Source: Simmondsia chinensis (taxonomy: Eukaryota > Streptophyta > Magnoliopsida > Caryophyllales > Simmondsiaceae). From it: DNA of 64,000 nt. Position numbers and translations under genes: made by a program. The stretch covers positions 1 through 64,000 of the forward strand of contig JAGTTD010000032.1 of NCBI GenBank assembly GCA_018398585.1, given 5' to 3'. The notes below the pieces were generated by a model. The model had not been told where the DNA came from and did no database searches. It worked only from the letters and a program-made list of their open reading frames with translations. This document shows, piece by piece, positions 22,486 to 33,895 of the stretch (position 1 is the stretch's first letter; each line of letters starts with the position of its first letter).

Positions 22486-24429
22486 GAAAAGTCTGCAAAG
22501 TGAGGAGAAGCCTAGATATGGTGGCCTAGGGAATGGGGGTCACCGATGGCGAAGGTGTCTCAGCATTAGCACGAATAGAAGAAACTCAACGTCGACTCCT
22601 CAGGCTAGAGAAGAGGCTTGGTGGGTGAAGTTTGGGTTTAGGTTGGAATTTGCATTGGTGTTTCAATCTTCAGCAAGAAGACAAAGCTCGATGGTTTAGA
22701 GTATATGGCCAAAGTAGGACATTAGTGGTTGTGCCCGACTCCAGTTGTTCTTGTTCATGGTGGCTCAAGGAAGCTGGACAACCGGGTGTGTGAACGATGA
22801 AGGATGGTCCATGTAGCACAGCGTTGATGGTGCTCTCTTCCAGTGACAAATGGTTGTGGTGGTGACCAAACGACTTAGTGTTAGTTCAACAGCTGCAAAT
22901 ATAGCTAGTGAGAGAGGGGACGAAAAGAGATAGACTAGGTTATTAGGGTTTTTGGTTTTTCGGTAGAAGGAAGAAGATGAAAAGGAAGAAAAAAAAATTA
23001 AAAGAGAATGATGTGGGGTTGTTTTAGTGATAAATGCTTCATAAACTAATGACACCTTACGTTATGAGTGTTATATTTGAGTTATTAAGCTTGAGCGAAG
23101 CTTGATGCTCGGTGTCTTAAGCCAAATGAATATGAAGCAACCAGTTGAAAGCCTACTATGTGGTCTTGAAGAGTCACGCCTATCTAAAAGTTATCCATAA
23201 AATTTTTTTTAAAAAAAGGGGAAAAAAAGTAAGCTCTATCCAATTAAAAATATAAGTAAAAACAAAAAAAAAAAATTTGGATTTCTGACATTGTAAGAAG
23301 CGATTTGGTTTTATATGGATTATTTCTTTTAGAATCATGTTTTTTCCTCTTACATGTAATAAGCTCCAAAAAGAGAGCAAAGAGGTGGACTATCACTCAG
23401 AGTCCTAAATGTGACAAAAACTGATAATTGATGGGGTAGAACCATTACATTAGGAATGCTGCATGTTGTTTTCTATTTTTGATTGCCTGCTTAAGCTTGT
23501 GCTACAATGCATGTCACATCTCATCCATACGATCGCATGTAATGATGAATTTTTTTCGCTACTTTCTGCTTGTTTAAAATAAGTTTTGTTTGAGAAAAAA
23601 TAAGGATTGAGTTTGGTGGTTTTAAAGTGTCTCCTTTTTATGCGACTATTACCCTCACTCGTAATGTTAGTTTTGAAAATTTTGTATACATCAAGATGTA
23701 AATTTTGTGTTAGCAAGCGGGAAATACAATATGATGGAGCAAATCGCACGAGCATTGTAGAACACATAAGTATGAATTTTTGAGATCTCCGAATGGAAAC
23801 CCAAGATTGTGCATGAAAAGAACCAACTGGCTCAAGATCTTATTGGAGGGATTGAACGATTGACCAAAGGGAAATTAAGCCCTTGATGGGCCAATTGATT
23901 AATGCGGGTCTAGTCGGCTGATCCATGAACTCTCTTTAGTCTGCCGATCAATTGGCCGACGTTGACCTAGAAACGTATAAGAAATTGATAAGTTGTCCAT
24001 TGTGGCAAGGTTAGAAATCCCATTATGGCGCAGTCAATTTCACCACCCTGGTAGGCAAGGCCAAGATATAAAAGAACTCTCAAATCTCATAGAGAAATAA
24101 AAAGTATACTCATTTTTATTAATAATTTAAGCTAAATAATGAATGACTTACAAGACTCACTCCAAGAAGTATTTATAATATAACGTTCTACCAAAATAAA
24201 TCCTAGACAATAAAAATAATGATAAATTAAGCATTCCTGGATAAACATAAAGATAAGCTCTAAGGGTAAATCTTAGCAAAAATAGGACTGTAATAAAATC
24301 TAAATTGCTTCTAGAAACTAGGCCAATAAACTAGGCTAACTAAATTGAATGCAATCACAACTAACTAATTAAATTAGGCAAAATTGCATGGATACTCCAT
24401 GTCATACTATCAAGTTGGGGAAGACTTGC
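22486..24429. other. intergenic or retroelement-derived, no recognisable gene
   Basis: The first 150 bp could be a gag leader (a short ALARIEETQRRLLRLEKRL-like stretch near 22566-22620), which would fit an element starting at the LTR. The remainder holds only short frames, poly-A/T runs (23203-23275) and low-complexity sequence. An LTR-like minus-strand TATA (tattataaat) lies at 24172-24181, probably belonging to the gypsy remnant at 24430-24790. Confidence 0.4.
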
Positions 24430-24790
24430 CAATGAGTCTTGAGCATCTTTGTACGGAGCATCTTAATCTTGATCTTCATGATATGGGGAAAGAATTAGTG
24501 AACATTGAAGGTAGCAGAACCATTACAATCTACAAGAAACTCAATCTTGTATATATTGGGATTGATACGGTCCAAGAAAGGAAAAGGATCATCAATTCAA
24601 GTTGGAAAGCTTAGCATGTGCTTTATCAGGGAAGCAGTCCTTTCGTAGATGAATCCAAACCAAATCCCTCATTGAACCATTCTGTTTGTGATGCTTGTTT
24701 GCTTTTGATGCTTTGCTTTTTGCTGTTGGATCCTACCTCAAAATTTTTCTTGAAGTTTCTTGTTCTCTTTTGCATGCTTCTCTACATTAA
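24430..24790 (-). pseudogene. Ty3-gypsy integrase C-terminus relic
   Basis: On the minus strand, DLVWIHLRKDCFPDKAHAKL is encoded near 24668-24609, then after a frameshift DDPFPFLDRINPNIYKIEF, then NGSATFNV ending near 24502. These align with the plant gypsy wording 'GDLVWVHLRKxRFPxxRxSKL..GDGPFxxLxRINDNAYKx....SATFNVxDL'. A stop follows FNVH. More eroded coding sequence precedes it to about 24790. Downstream on the minus strand is an AT-rich region with a TATA box, the likely LTR. Confidence 0.82.
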
Positions 24791-24799
24791 GGCTAAATG

Positions 24800-25640
24800 A
24801 TGAAGGCTGTTGATGGCATGACAAACATGTGGCAAGGTGGTTGATGTGGCATTGCGCTGGACGCTAACTTGTGAAATGACACAGAAGGAGACCTAACTTG
24901 TGGTGAAGGGATTACCCACTTGCACGCATTTACGTGTGTGGTTGCACTCGGCTAATTCTGGTGGTTTCACATTTAGATTAGGTAGATCAAAGAGAGACCA
25001 CGTTGTTGGTAGTGTTAATGTGCCATGGTAATGGGCCGATGATTGTGGATCTAGAGCTAGGGGTCAACTCGACTACTAGCAGTGTATGAGACAAGTTGCC
25101 ATTGTATATATTAGTGGGTCTTTTGCATCTAGGTTTGAATAGGTCCGAGAAGGACAATGGTGGCAACAGTTTGAGTTCTAAGGTAACGTTTGGCAGAAAA
25201 AGTTGAAGCTTGATAGAAGAAAAAGCGACTGGTGTTGGTGCACTTTTGGTGATGCGTGAGGGCTATCTTTGGCAGCAATTTTGGATTAGTTGGTGCTTGA
25301 CTCATTCTAGAGAGGGTAATGATGGTACTCGTGACCTGAGATCTGAGGTAGCAAGTGGTGGTTATTCAATCTAGAACTTGGCATTAGTGGTGAATCTGAT
25401 TCATTCTTTTGTGTAAGAAACAACGGCAATGATGGTTGGAAGATGATGAGGAATAGTGATGGTAATCGATGAAAATGGCGATGAACAATCACAAGATGAT
25501 ATGAATTGAAGTAGAAACATACATAGAATTGAGAAGTTTCTGATCGCCCGAAAATCTTCTTTATTATAGGTGGGTTTCCGACCTCGTTAAGATCGACGAC
25601 TTAGTGGTTCTTTGTAAGTTTTTTACTGTAGACACAACCC
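24800..25640. other. no recognisable gene
   Basis: Only short open frames on both strands, with no domain wording and no repeat structure that I could see. Confidence 0.4.
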
Positions 25641-25860
25641 CCTAGGCTAATTGATTGGTCAGGCAATCGATTGATTGGTTAGGCAATCAATCGATTGGCT
25701 CAAGGCCCTCTCTCCCTTTAGATTTTCAATCAATCGGCCCTTCGACTGTGTATTCAATCAATTTGAAGGCTATAAAAACCCTTTCTTGCATACGATCTGA
25801 ATCATTTTATTCGACCCCAAAACTTTCCTCTTTTCAAGCTGCCTTTAGAGATCAAGAATA
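25641..25860 (+). mobile_element. LTR-like fragment with iterated CAATCGATTG
   Basis: caatcgattg-type words are reiterated between 25650 and 25755 (caatcgattgattgg, caatcaatcgattgg, caatcaatcgg), followed by a TATA box (ctataaaaaccc, about 25770) and a leader-like stretch. This arrangement is common in plant LTR U3/R regions. No pol sequence or clear ends are attached. Confidence 0.35.
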
Positions 25861-25947
25861 AATGCAAATCGAAGCACATGAGAACAAGTAAACGAGGATT
25901 CAAGAAGGGATCGTAGCAATATCAATCAAGGGAGTTGAGATCGCTAA

Positions 25948-26298
25948 TGTTGGAAATATTTTATAATAATCATCAAATAATACTCCAATAACACGCACAC
26001 ACACATATAAGGTAGTGTTCTTATGAGAGCATGTGAGGGGCGAATTCTGGCCCTCCATTACAATGGACGGTCAAGATTTATTGAAAATTAAAAAAAATAA
26101 CAATTTACGGCTCATACCCCTTCATGGGGCAAAAAGAAAGAAGGGGTAAGGGAAGGGAAAAAAAAAAAAAAATTCCAACCTCAACAAATCTTGCCCATAA
26201 ATTACTATTTTTTCTTAATGTCCAAATAAATCTTGGCCATCCATTACAATGAAAGGCTAGAATTTGCTCCTCTTATATATATAATAATAATAATAATA

Positions 26299-26344
<46 letters not shown>

Positions 26345-26837
26345 GTTGTAGTGCCAAAAAAATAATATATAACATTATTAAGATGTCATCAAATCAAGAA
26401 CCATCAATTTTGATATAACAACATTATATACATGAAAAATAATTTATAAAGAGAAAAGAGTATAAGAAAACATATCTCAGATTGGGTTGAGGCACGTGAG
26501 AACGCTCTCCTTAAAAGAACTTAGAGTATTGCTATTAAGTTTAAACGCGCTCATTTCTCATGATTCTGTTACCCAAGGAAACAAGAACTTAGAAGAACAA
26601 TAGAACTAAATGAAATTGATTGAAGAAGTAGAGTTTGAGGGAGAAAAGAAGTAGAGAATTTGGAGGGAGAAGAAGAATTTGACTTATTCATCAACATGCC
26701 TTCTCAATACAATGCTTGATCATTTTATATGACTTATAAGAACCACCTAACCACTTCCATGTAACTGACTTTTATGCTATGTAACTAACTTTTATGCAAT
26801 GTTACTCTAACCACTTTTGCCTATAACAAATTTAACA
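25948..26837 (-). mobile_element. possible solo LTR, minus strand
   Basis: On the minus strand it begins TGTTAAATTTG at 26837 and ends CCAACA at 25948, about 890 bp with TG...CA ends. A TATA-like catataaaatg lies about 100 bp in, followed by a pyrimidine-rich leader (ttcttcttctccctcc). The five bases on each side (gctaa and aacca) do not match, so there is no target duplication to confirm it. Confidence 0.35.
26280..26344. repeat. (AAT)n microsatellite
   Basis: About 21 AAT units with one interruption. It produces a spurious poly-isoleucine ORF. Confidence 0.95.
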
Positions 26838-28180
26838 AACCATCAGATCTCTATTAGTGCTGCAATAAAAAATCTCTGAATTATAACTACCAAACTCACT
26901 ATTTTTTTAAAAAATAAAGTAAATAAAATATTTCTATGTTACATTTTGTTTTTTTCCATGATACTCATAACTATATATAGATCAAAATATATATACTCAA
27001 CTATTTACTCCCACAACAATAGCCGTTGTACAAAAGCATTAACATTGCAAAATCCATTCTTCCATCTCAACGTTATGAAACGGCTAGAGTATTTCTTAAT
27101 GCTAAAATGATGATAGTAATACCTTATTTAAATTGAGTCATAAATATTTTAAAAAATAAAAATATAAAAATAATAATTTTAAATCACTAAAATATATAAA
27201 TTCCCAATATCTATGAGTTTCTCTTTCTTTTGTTCTTGTTTATATTGAGACTTTGATGAATGAGAGGCCTCTTAGTTTAGGGTGATGCACAATTATCCAT
27301 CTGAATCCTAAGTTTTATGTATATATTCAGGATGACTTTGTTACGCGATTTGCCTATCCCTTGAGGTTTATGTGGATTTTCATTTATATTCTTTAGCTAC
27401 TTTTTCTATTTTCCAACTCAGTTGTGTGTGGTCATGTGCTTGTAGCCTAGGCCATTGATCATGGATTTTCATAAGTAATTGTGGGTTGTAATTGTACTCA
27501 ACCCTGAGCGTATATCTTATTATTGAATTGACTGGGAATCGGAAGTTAAACGGAATTCCTTAGCACTATTCAAATGACTAATATTACATTACCTAGGGTA
27601 TAAAGGGTTGTTACCCTGAGGCTACAGTCATTTCCTATGCTTTAGCTGAGTGTTAATTAGAATTTATAACTTGTAGCTCAAATTCACAACATGTTACCCC
27701 GAGGCTAAAGGATTGTATTTTATATTTAATTACTTTCTAATTAGTTTAGTTGATTAAATAATCCCTTAATAAACCTGATTTATAGATTGCTTGAAAATAA
27801 GTTAGTTTAATTGTATATCGATCCTTCATGGATACAACACATGTACACCCCCTTGGTTGTTATGGCAAACTTGTATATTTGTGAGTGCATGTTTTTACAC
27901 ACTTCAAAACCACATCAATGAGCTATGGAGTACTTTCATCCTACCCGAGGTATTCAAAAGTAGACCCTTGAAACCCCAACCCTCCACGTACTGTTTTTGT
28001 TTTACTTGTGAAGACACTGACTCAAATATTTTTGGAATAGTGGTGTAGAGCCTATTTACAATTTTTCTTTTGGGAGAAAAATGCTTTTTCGAAAAGGTAA
28101 TTTTCTAAAATTTGAAAGATGTTTGGTCACAAGCGAGCCTAGGCTACTATGCTTCCATGATGACACGTTTCTTAGGTTGA
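26838..28180. other. AT-rich, no recognisable gene
   Basis: Short frames only. A phrase 'gttaccc(t/c)gaggctaca/aag' occurs twice (about 27611 and 27694) without forming an array. No domain or LTR ends recognised. Confidence 0.35.
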
Positions 28181-28184
28181 GGGT

Positions 28185-28290
28185 TCTCGAAAACAGCCTC
28201 CTTCAGGGTAGCACCCTAAAGGGGGAAGGCTACGTACATCCACCCCCAGGCCCTCCTTATGCGAGAGCCCTTGTGACATTAGGACTGTTG
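28185..28290 (+). mobile_element. diverged Au-like SINE, 3' part
   Basis: gggttctcgaaaacagcct resembles the internal Pol III B box and the adjoining 'acagcctc' of Au SINEs. Next come gggggaaggctacgtacatc (family: ggtaaggctgcgtaca) and ccctccttatgcgagagccc with ttgtgacattagg (family: ..cgggagc..tgcactgggt). The head of the SINE is not recognisable. The flanks (gtttggtca before, atttggcca after) might be a worn target duplication. Confidence 0.55.
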
Positions 28291-28419
28291 CTATTTGGCC
28301 AAAGTTAAAAAAACATTTTTCATTAAGAGCAAAACATGTTTTTCTATTTTTATATAGAAGCAGAATTCAACGTTTATTTTCTTAGCAGAAGTAGAAAAAA
28401 AATTAAAAATATTTAGAAC

Positions 28420-28990
28420 AAAAATACCCCTGCTCAAAATTAAAGGCAATTTATCACTTAAATATCTTGATTTTTGTGCATTTATTAACTAGATACCCTA
28501 GCATTTCTATATAATAAGATACCCTGAGCTTTTAAAATTTATCATTTAAGTACCCTTTGTTTGGACTTGGTGAATTTTTGTCAAAATTTGATGCACGATA
28601 AAAGGTTGATATGGTATATGATCACAATAATATAGATAATTTATTTATATTAATGTTACCAATGAATCTACCAAATTACAAAAACAAATTCATTGAATTA
28701 TAACGGAAAATATTTAGCGAAATAATTATGTTAGCATTTTATGACAAAAACAGAATATTATGATAGATAACATATGCCCACTATAATAATTATGTTCTAC
28801 GTCAAAAATCTATCCAATTCTAAAAGATAGTGCCTAATTGATGAAATTTTGAAACTTCAGTATACTTGAATAATAAAATCTTAAACCTCATATATTAAAA
28901 CCTCATGCCACGTAAGCGACAATTCCTCAAAAGTCAAAGTACGTAATGATAAATTTCCAAAAATAAAGGGCAAAATTGTTATCGCTAGAG
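28420..28990. other. AT-rich segment resembling a non-autonomous transposon
   Basis: It begins near 'ggcaatttatcacttaaata' and ends near 'tgataaatttcc..gggcaaaattg', giving weak terminal inverted similarity. The middle (28612-28812) is duplicated at 34388-34589. Confidence 0.3.
28612..28812. repeat. 200-bp dispersed duplicate, copy A
   Basis: From tgg(t/a)atatgatcacaataa to caaaaatcta it matches 34388-34589 with few differences, same orientation. Copy A continues past aaaaatcta into tccaattctaaaag, whereas copy B is interrupted at that point. Confidence 0.9.
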
Positions 28991-29090
28991 CAATATTATA
29001 GTTTTTAAGACAATTTTGTGACTCTTATCATTTGTAAGTCAAATGTAGCGGACTTTTCCCACTGTACAAAAATAGTGCCCACATGCCACT

Positions 29091-29095
29091 TATAC

Positions 29096-29126
<31 letters not shown>

Positions 29127-29127
29127 A
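29091..29127. repeat. (AT)n microsatellite
   Basis: Alternating ta/at tract with one c interruption, in very AT-rich DNA. Confidence 0.95.
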
Positions 29128-29381
29128 TTTTAAATTATATATAAAATGATTTTAATATATAAAATTTCTATTTGGTATTTTGGATATATATACATATAAA
29201 ATATACTTAATTCATTCCTTTAATAAATATTAAATAATATTGAATTTTAAAAAGACTTATATCCAAAAATTAAATATATAAAAATATTTTTTAATTTTTA
29301 ATTTTTTACTTTTATACGTTATTTATATGTTTTTTTTTAAAGTTATTTACATGTTATTTATAGATGTATATAAAATTATCA

Positions 29382-29410
29382 ACACACACACACACACACA
29401 CATATATATA
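29382..29410. repeat. (AC)n(AT)n compound microsatellite
   Basis: About ten AC units running into AT units. Confidence 0.95.
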
Positions 29411-29419
29411 TTACTATTG

Positions 29420-29490
29420 GTAAAGCGTTGGGAAGGCTGTCGGACTCGAACACACGTCTCAGAGTTGGCCAACTGCCACCCTACTATTGA
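29420..29490 (-). other. tRNA-like Pol III box pair (SINE head candidate)
   Basis: On the minus strand, TGGCAGTTGG (A-box-like) is followed about 20 nt later by GTTCGAGTCC, a good B box. No cloverleaf could be completed, so this is more likely a tRNA-derived SINE fragment than a tRNA gene. Confidence 0.3.
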
Positions 29491-29514
29491 AACAAAGCTA
29501 GGAACAACTATTTA

Positions 29515-29911
29515 TATATTAGGCGAGTTAGTTGCACCATTGGTCCCTCATGTTTTTAATTTTGTTTAAATTGGTCCTTTATATTTTATTTTGTTCAAAT
29601 TGATCCCTTATCTTTTTAAATTTTTTGAAATTGGTCCCTCATCTTTTCTTTTATTCAAAATGGTCCCTTATATTTTAGTTTATTTTAAAATTGTTTTCCC
29701 ATCTTTTTAATTTTGATCATAATATGTGGGACTAAATATAAGGAACCGTTTTAAACGAAAAAAATTAAGGACTAATTTGAACAAATTTAAAAAAATTAGA
29801 GGTCCAATTTGGATAAAATTATGAAGATGGGAGTAAAAAAAAAGATGAGAAACTTAATTGGACAAATTTAAAAAAATAAGGAACCAATTGTGTAAATAAC
29901 TTTATATTAGG
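29515..29911. mobile_element. foldback element, MULE-like, with 9-bp target duplication
   Basis: The element at 29524-29902 is flanked by tatattagg on both sides (29515-29523 and 29903-29911), the 9-bp duplication typical of MULEs. Its ends are inverted: gagttagttgcaccattgg on the left, and the right end read on the other strand gives aagttatttacacaattgg. The left arm iterates an 'attggtcc(c/t)t..ttttaattttgt' subrepeat about every 40 bp, and the right arm carries the complements. No coding capacity. Confidence 0.75.
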
Positions 29912-29957
29912 AATTGGTTTTTATGTGGTTCCCTTTCTCTCTCCCATTCTCTTTCTA

Positions 29958-30728
29958 AGGGCCTCTTCGGAATTACTATAAAAAAATTATTTTTTTATAA
30001 GCACTTTTTGTAAAAACACTTTTATAAAAAGTGATGCTTCAAATAAGTAGTTTGTATTTGGCCAATCAGCAAAGAAGTGCTTATAAAATTATTGTGAGTG
30101 TTTGGCCAATGTTAAGAAAAGTGCTTTTTTCTATAAAATTATCAGAAAAAATACTAACAGAAATCTTTTATAGTTAAAAAAATCACCCATAACCATTCTA
30201 AATATTTAATATATTTTTTAAATATTCAAAATTTTTTTTTATTATTTAAAATATTTTCTAAATATATAAACATTTCTTAAATATTTAAAATATTTTTAAT
30301 ATTTATAAAATATTTTCTCAATATCTTAAAAATATTTAATTTTGTAAGAAAATTAAAATATTTTTTTCAAATATTTAAAATATTTTCTAAATATCATAAA
30401 TATATTATTAATTATTAAAATATTTTTTCATATTTAATATATTTTTAAAAATATATAAACTATTGGTGAAATATATAAATTATTTTTCAAATATATTAAA
30501 TTTTGGAATACCTGAAGTAAACTTTCTCAATTGTTTAGTTTTTGCTTCTGCTTAAAAAAATGAGCACTAAATTTCTGCTTCAGCATATAAGCAAAAAAAT
30601 AACTTCTACTTTTAATAAAAAAGCACTTTTATTCAGTTGCCAAACACCCTCAAAACTCAAAAAAGTGCTTTTTTCAAAAAAAAAAAAAAAATATTTTTCT
30701 CCCTAAAATAAGCAATCCCAAATAGGTC
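29958..30728. mobile_element. second foldback/MITE element, hAT-like ends
   Basis: The left end gggcctcttcggaattact and the right end, read on the other strand, gacctatttgggattgct are inverted relatives. Inside are paired ataagcacttttt / aaaaagtgctttt words and tttggccaa / ttgccaaac, with an AT-rich core of repeated aaatattt. The 'gggcctgtttggga' style is typical of non-autonomous hAT elements. No clean target duplication is visible. Confidence 0.5.
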
Positions 30729-31102
30729 GTAAGTCAATCCCTTCCCACTATATCTCTACCTAAAAGGATAAAGAGTTAATAATATAAATAACAAAATTAA
30801 TCCTCACCTCATAAATTTTGCTTCACACTAAAAATTTTATTTTATTTTAAGTGTTCAAAAAAATAAGAAGAAACAATTTTATTTAAAATTAAAAATATAA
30901 TTGAATATCAATATATTCCAAAACCCTAATCTGACGAAACCCATTACCCTTTCACTGTACCAGACCACCACTGGAGTTCCCCGCCAAGCGATGCATCGCT
31001 GTCGCGTCCTGAGTTCGAATATAGGTGAGTTTCGATCCTCTGTTGAAGCTACGAAGCTCCATAGTCCAATGACGATGGTCGGCGGTCGACCATCGGCATT
31101 AA
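30729..31102. other. intergenic, possible exon or SINE remnant
   Basis: 30910-31090 is less AT-rich than its surroundings and contains a 73-codon plus-strand frame with no recognised domain. It also has a B-box-like gagttcgaat at about 31012 and an 8-bp inverted repeat (gatggtcg/cgaccatc). Evidence is insufficient to choose. Confidence 0.3.
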
Positions 31103-33080
31103 TATTAGGAACAGTGTCCTAAAATCCATATTTATTTTGGATATATTGTTTTAATTAATAAATAAAATTGAAGTTCCAGTCGTTTTCTAGTTAAATTTGT
31201 ATATATTAGCATTTATACTGCATAGGATTTTCTTTTGAAAATATCTATAAGATGGGTGTAGTCCTCAGACTACAATTTACATGTTTGTTCTAAGTGGTTT
31301 ATGTGACTAAGCCACAGATAGACTTGGAACAAATGGTATGGATTGTTGTTTGAAAGACTCGCAGTCGAAGATAAGTTTGGACCACTTGTATGTTAAGACT
31401 ATAACGTGACACCGTAGATGACTTGTCTTGGTCATATGGATGAGATCCAAAAGTGTTAGGTTGGTGTGTTTAATAAGATTGACACACTGAGTTGGATCAT
31501 GTGGATTACTTATTTCTAAACTACTATCAGAGATGAGTGATTCATATTGTACTATTTGAACGACGACTCTAAATCCTGACTGTATTCTAGACTTGTGCAT
31601 GGAGTGTTGTTACTTTGGTATACTATAAGTAAGGTCTAAACGAATCACTGAAATCCCACGTACACTGGGTAACGGCGTGAAGTGTGACAAGGATCAGGTA
31701 TTCAATAGGGAATCTACAGTCTCTTATGAGATATAGATGTCCCCTTATTTCATTCGCAAATATTTGAATAGTTCGAAAACTTTGGCCAAAGTATTCTAAA
31801 TGTTTGACATTTGGAATTTATACTATGAATGTGTTCAAGTATAAATAAATTATTCAGTGAAAAGCGAGTCGATAACTAATGGAGAAGTTGTGAAAAGGAT
31901 AATGGTAGTAGTTATATTTATCATTTGTCATGAACATCTAGTGGAGGGGTTGTTGTTATCAATACAGTCTAATAAGGAGATATCGAATAAATAATTTAAG
32001 TCTAGAGTGCAGTGAGATTTATTTAGCGGAATTAAGTCTCATTAAATGGTAATTAAATTATTTCATGGGATGATTGAATTAACCATTTGGAGCTTGATTT
32101 AAATTGTCCCTGAGGTTCCTGTGCAAGCCTCTATATTTTATTGCCATTGTTAAAGAATTCATAAGATGAATTATTTATCCATGAGATGGGTAAATTAATT
32201 TTGCCAAGCGTTATTCATGAGATGAATAAAAATTAAAAATTATAAAATAAAATAATTTTGAAAAATTAAAATTCATAAGATTAATTTTTATATGTGGGAA
32301 ACAAAGCAAAAAAATATATATATATCTGCTTACTCTCGGATTGCGCGCCGGAGGCCTTGTGGCGGATACGCGTGCGAGAGCATCGGCCAATTAGGTTACG
32401 ACACGTGGCACGCGGTGACAGGCCCTCACATGAGGCTTAACTGTAGCGAAACACGTCGTTTTGTTTGGTTTAATATATGAAATGCTGCGTTTGGTTTTTA
32501 ACTGGGTGGTTCCCACATTGAAATTTTGAGATTTTTTTGCTCCGGTACATTACTATGAATAGAGGTACATATTCTAAGGGTTTGGCATCCAATTCTAAAT
32601 TAATTAAAAAAAGGTTTTATGAGAGTATTGACTTTCAGAGACCTAGTGGAAAAGAGAAATTTCCTTAGAAATTTTTCTTTCCTCAAAGTTTAATATTTTT
32701 CGGAGCCCACCTTCTGGACAACTTGAGGTTATTGCATAGAAGGTCGCGGGGTCTCGATTCTCAATATCATTTCTTTCTGGTATTCTTATATTGGAGTAAT
32801 ACCGGATACGTTTTCTTTTCCTCTTCTTTTAATTTTCGCTTTTCTATTTATTTACAGTTTCACTATTATGCCTGTTTATGTACTATTATGAATGTATTAG
32901 AATAAAAGGCCAGTAGATCTAAATTAAGAATTTAGATCTATAGATTTAAATTATGAATTTAAATATATAGATTTAAACTTAGAAATTTTAAATCAACCCC
33001 AGGTTTAGAATTAATTCTAAACCCCTTCCGCTGCGTAAAGTTTATAAAATTAGGGAGAATTTTTAAAATTCGTCCCAACA
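31103..33080 (+). mobile_element. long LTR, about 2 kb, copia type (inferred)
   Basis: It begins tattaggaacagtgtcctaa, which looks like a TGTTAGGA-type LTR start with G changed to A, and ends cgtcccaaca at 33080. A primer-site-like ccggcattagtgc follows directly. There is no coding sequence. A GC-rich island at 32330-32450 carries acacgtggc (32401-32409), an abscisic-acid-response-type G-box. The last 170 bp hold strong palindromes. No second LTR is in the window, so ends are by motif only. Confidence 0.5.
33002..33023. repeat. 22-bp perfect palindrome near the LTR 3' end
   Basis: ggtttagaatt followed by aattctaaacc, a perfect palindrome. Just upstream at 32914-32940 lies a 12-bp inverted repeat (tagatctaaatt/aatttagatcta, 3-nt loop), and between them is a 9-bp one (atttaaatt/aatttaaat). 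Confidence 0.85.
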
Positions 33081-33608
33081 ACCGGCATTAGTGCATAGAG
33101 ATAAACCTATTCTCGGAAACTTTCGCACGTGAGGTGTCACGAAGCGTGACTCTCCGACCGGGGGCTTAGGTAGAGAGAAGAGTCTTCTATTCTAAGTGTT
33201 CTAATAGTTGCCTAATGTTGTGACCATAATTGAGAACTGTGAATCCAATAGTTGGCATTAGAGTTTATTTTTCAACAAAATTCATATATTTTGTCAACAG
33301 TTGAAGGACGCCATTCAACTGCCATCCGTAAGATATTAGCTTGCCTATTGTCATTGACGGTCGACTGTCTTCCTTTTACATATTGGTGTAGTTTTTTGAG
33401 TTTTTATATAATTTTTGTATGGTTTTGGTTTGATATTGTTAAATTTTGATATAGTGTAAAATATTGTAGTTAAACGAGGGGTAATTTAAGTATTAAAAAA
33501 TTAGCTAAGTCATTTATTTTAACTATATTCATTCCCTAACTCTATGAATTGGGTTGAGTTCTCTCTCGCTTTCACTCTCTAGGTCTATCCCTCCCATCGT
33601 TTTCTTTA
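33081..33608. other. AT-rich, no recognisable gene
   Basis: It follows the LTR primer-site-like sequence. A second such word (ttggcattagag) lies at about 33252. If this was an element interior, no gag or pol wording survives. Confidence 0.35.
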
Positions 33609-33895
33609 TGTTACGAACCTAAATTAAAATAAAGTATAAAATAAAGGAAACATTAAAATATTGAAAATAAAGAATAACAGAAAAATATAAAAGATGTTAT
33701 TTGATTTGATTGCCTTTGGATTACAATAATTCCCTCTATTTATAAAATAATCCCTCTTTAGGTGGGGGCTCACTATAACTACTATTGGACTACTCTAATA
33801 TTAAATACTCTAATATTATAGACCCTAAATACCTCCTTCGAAATGTATTAATACTTCTCCCTTCGCAAGAGATCCTTGTCCTCAAGGGTCTAAGT
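33609..33895 (-). mobile_element. short Ty3-gypsy-type LTR and pol tail, minus strand
   Basis: Read on the minus strand, cttgaggacaaggatctctt followed by purine-rich gcgaagggagaag resembles the last codons of plant gypsy pol and its polypurine tract. Next comes about 245 bp ending TCGTAACA at 33609, with a TATA box (attataaatagaggg) inside near 33735-33750. This fits a short LTR. No further pol sequence precedes it. Confidence 0.4.

Noticed and set aside
22765..23055. 96-codon minus-strand ORF
   Set aside because: Serine/phenylalanine-rich with no domain, in retroelement-derived sequence; nothing supports expression.
26233..26418. Poly-isoleucine ORF
   Set aside because: Translation of the AAT microsatellite.
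29420..29490. tRNA gene on the minus strand
   Set aside because: A- and B-box-like words are present, but no acceptor stem or complete cloverleaf could be built.
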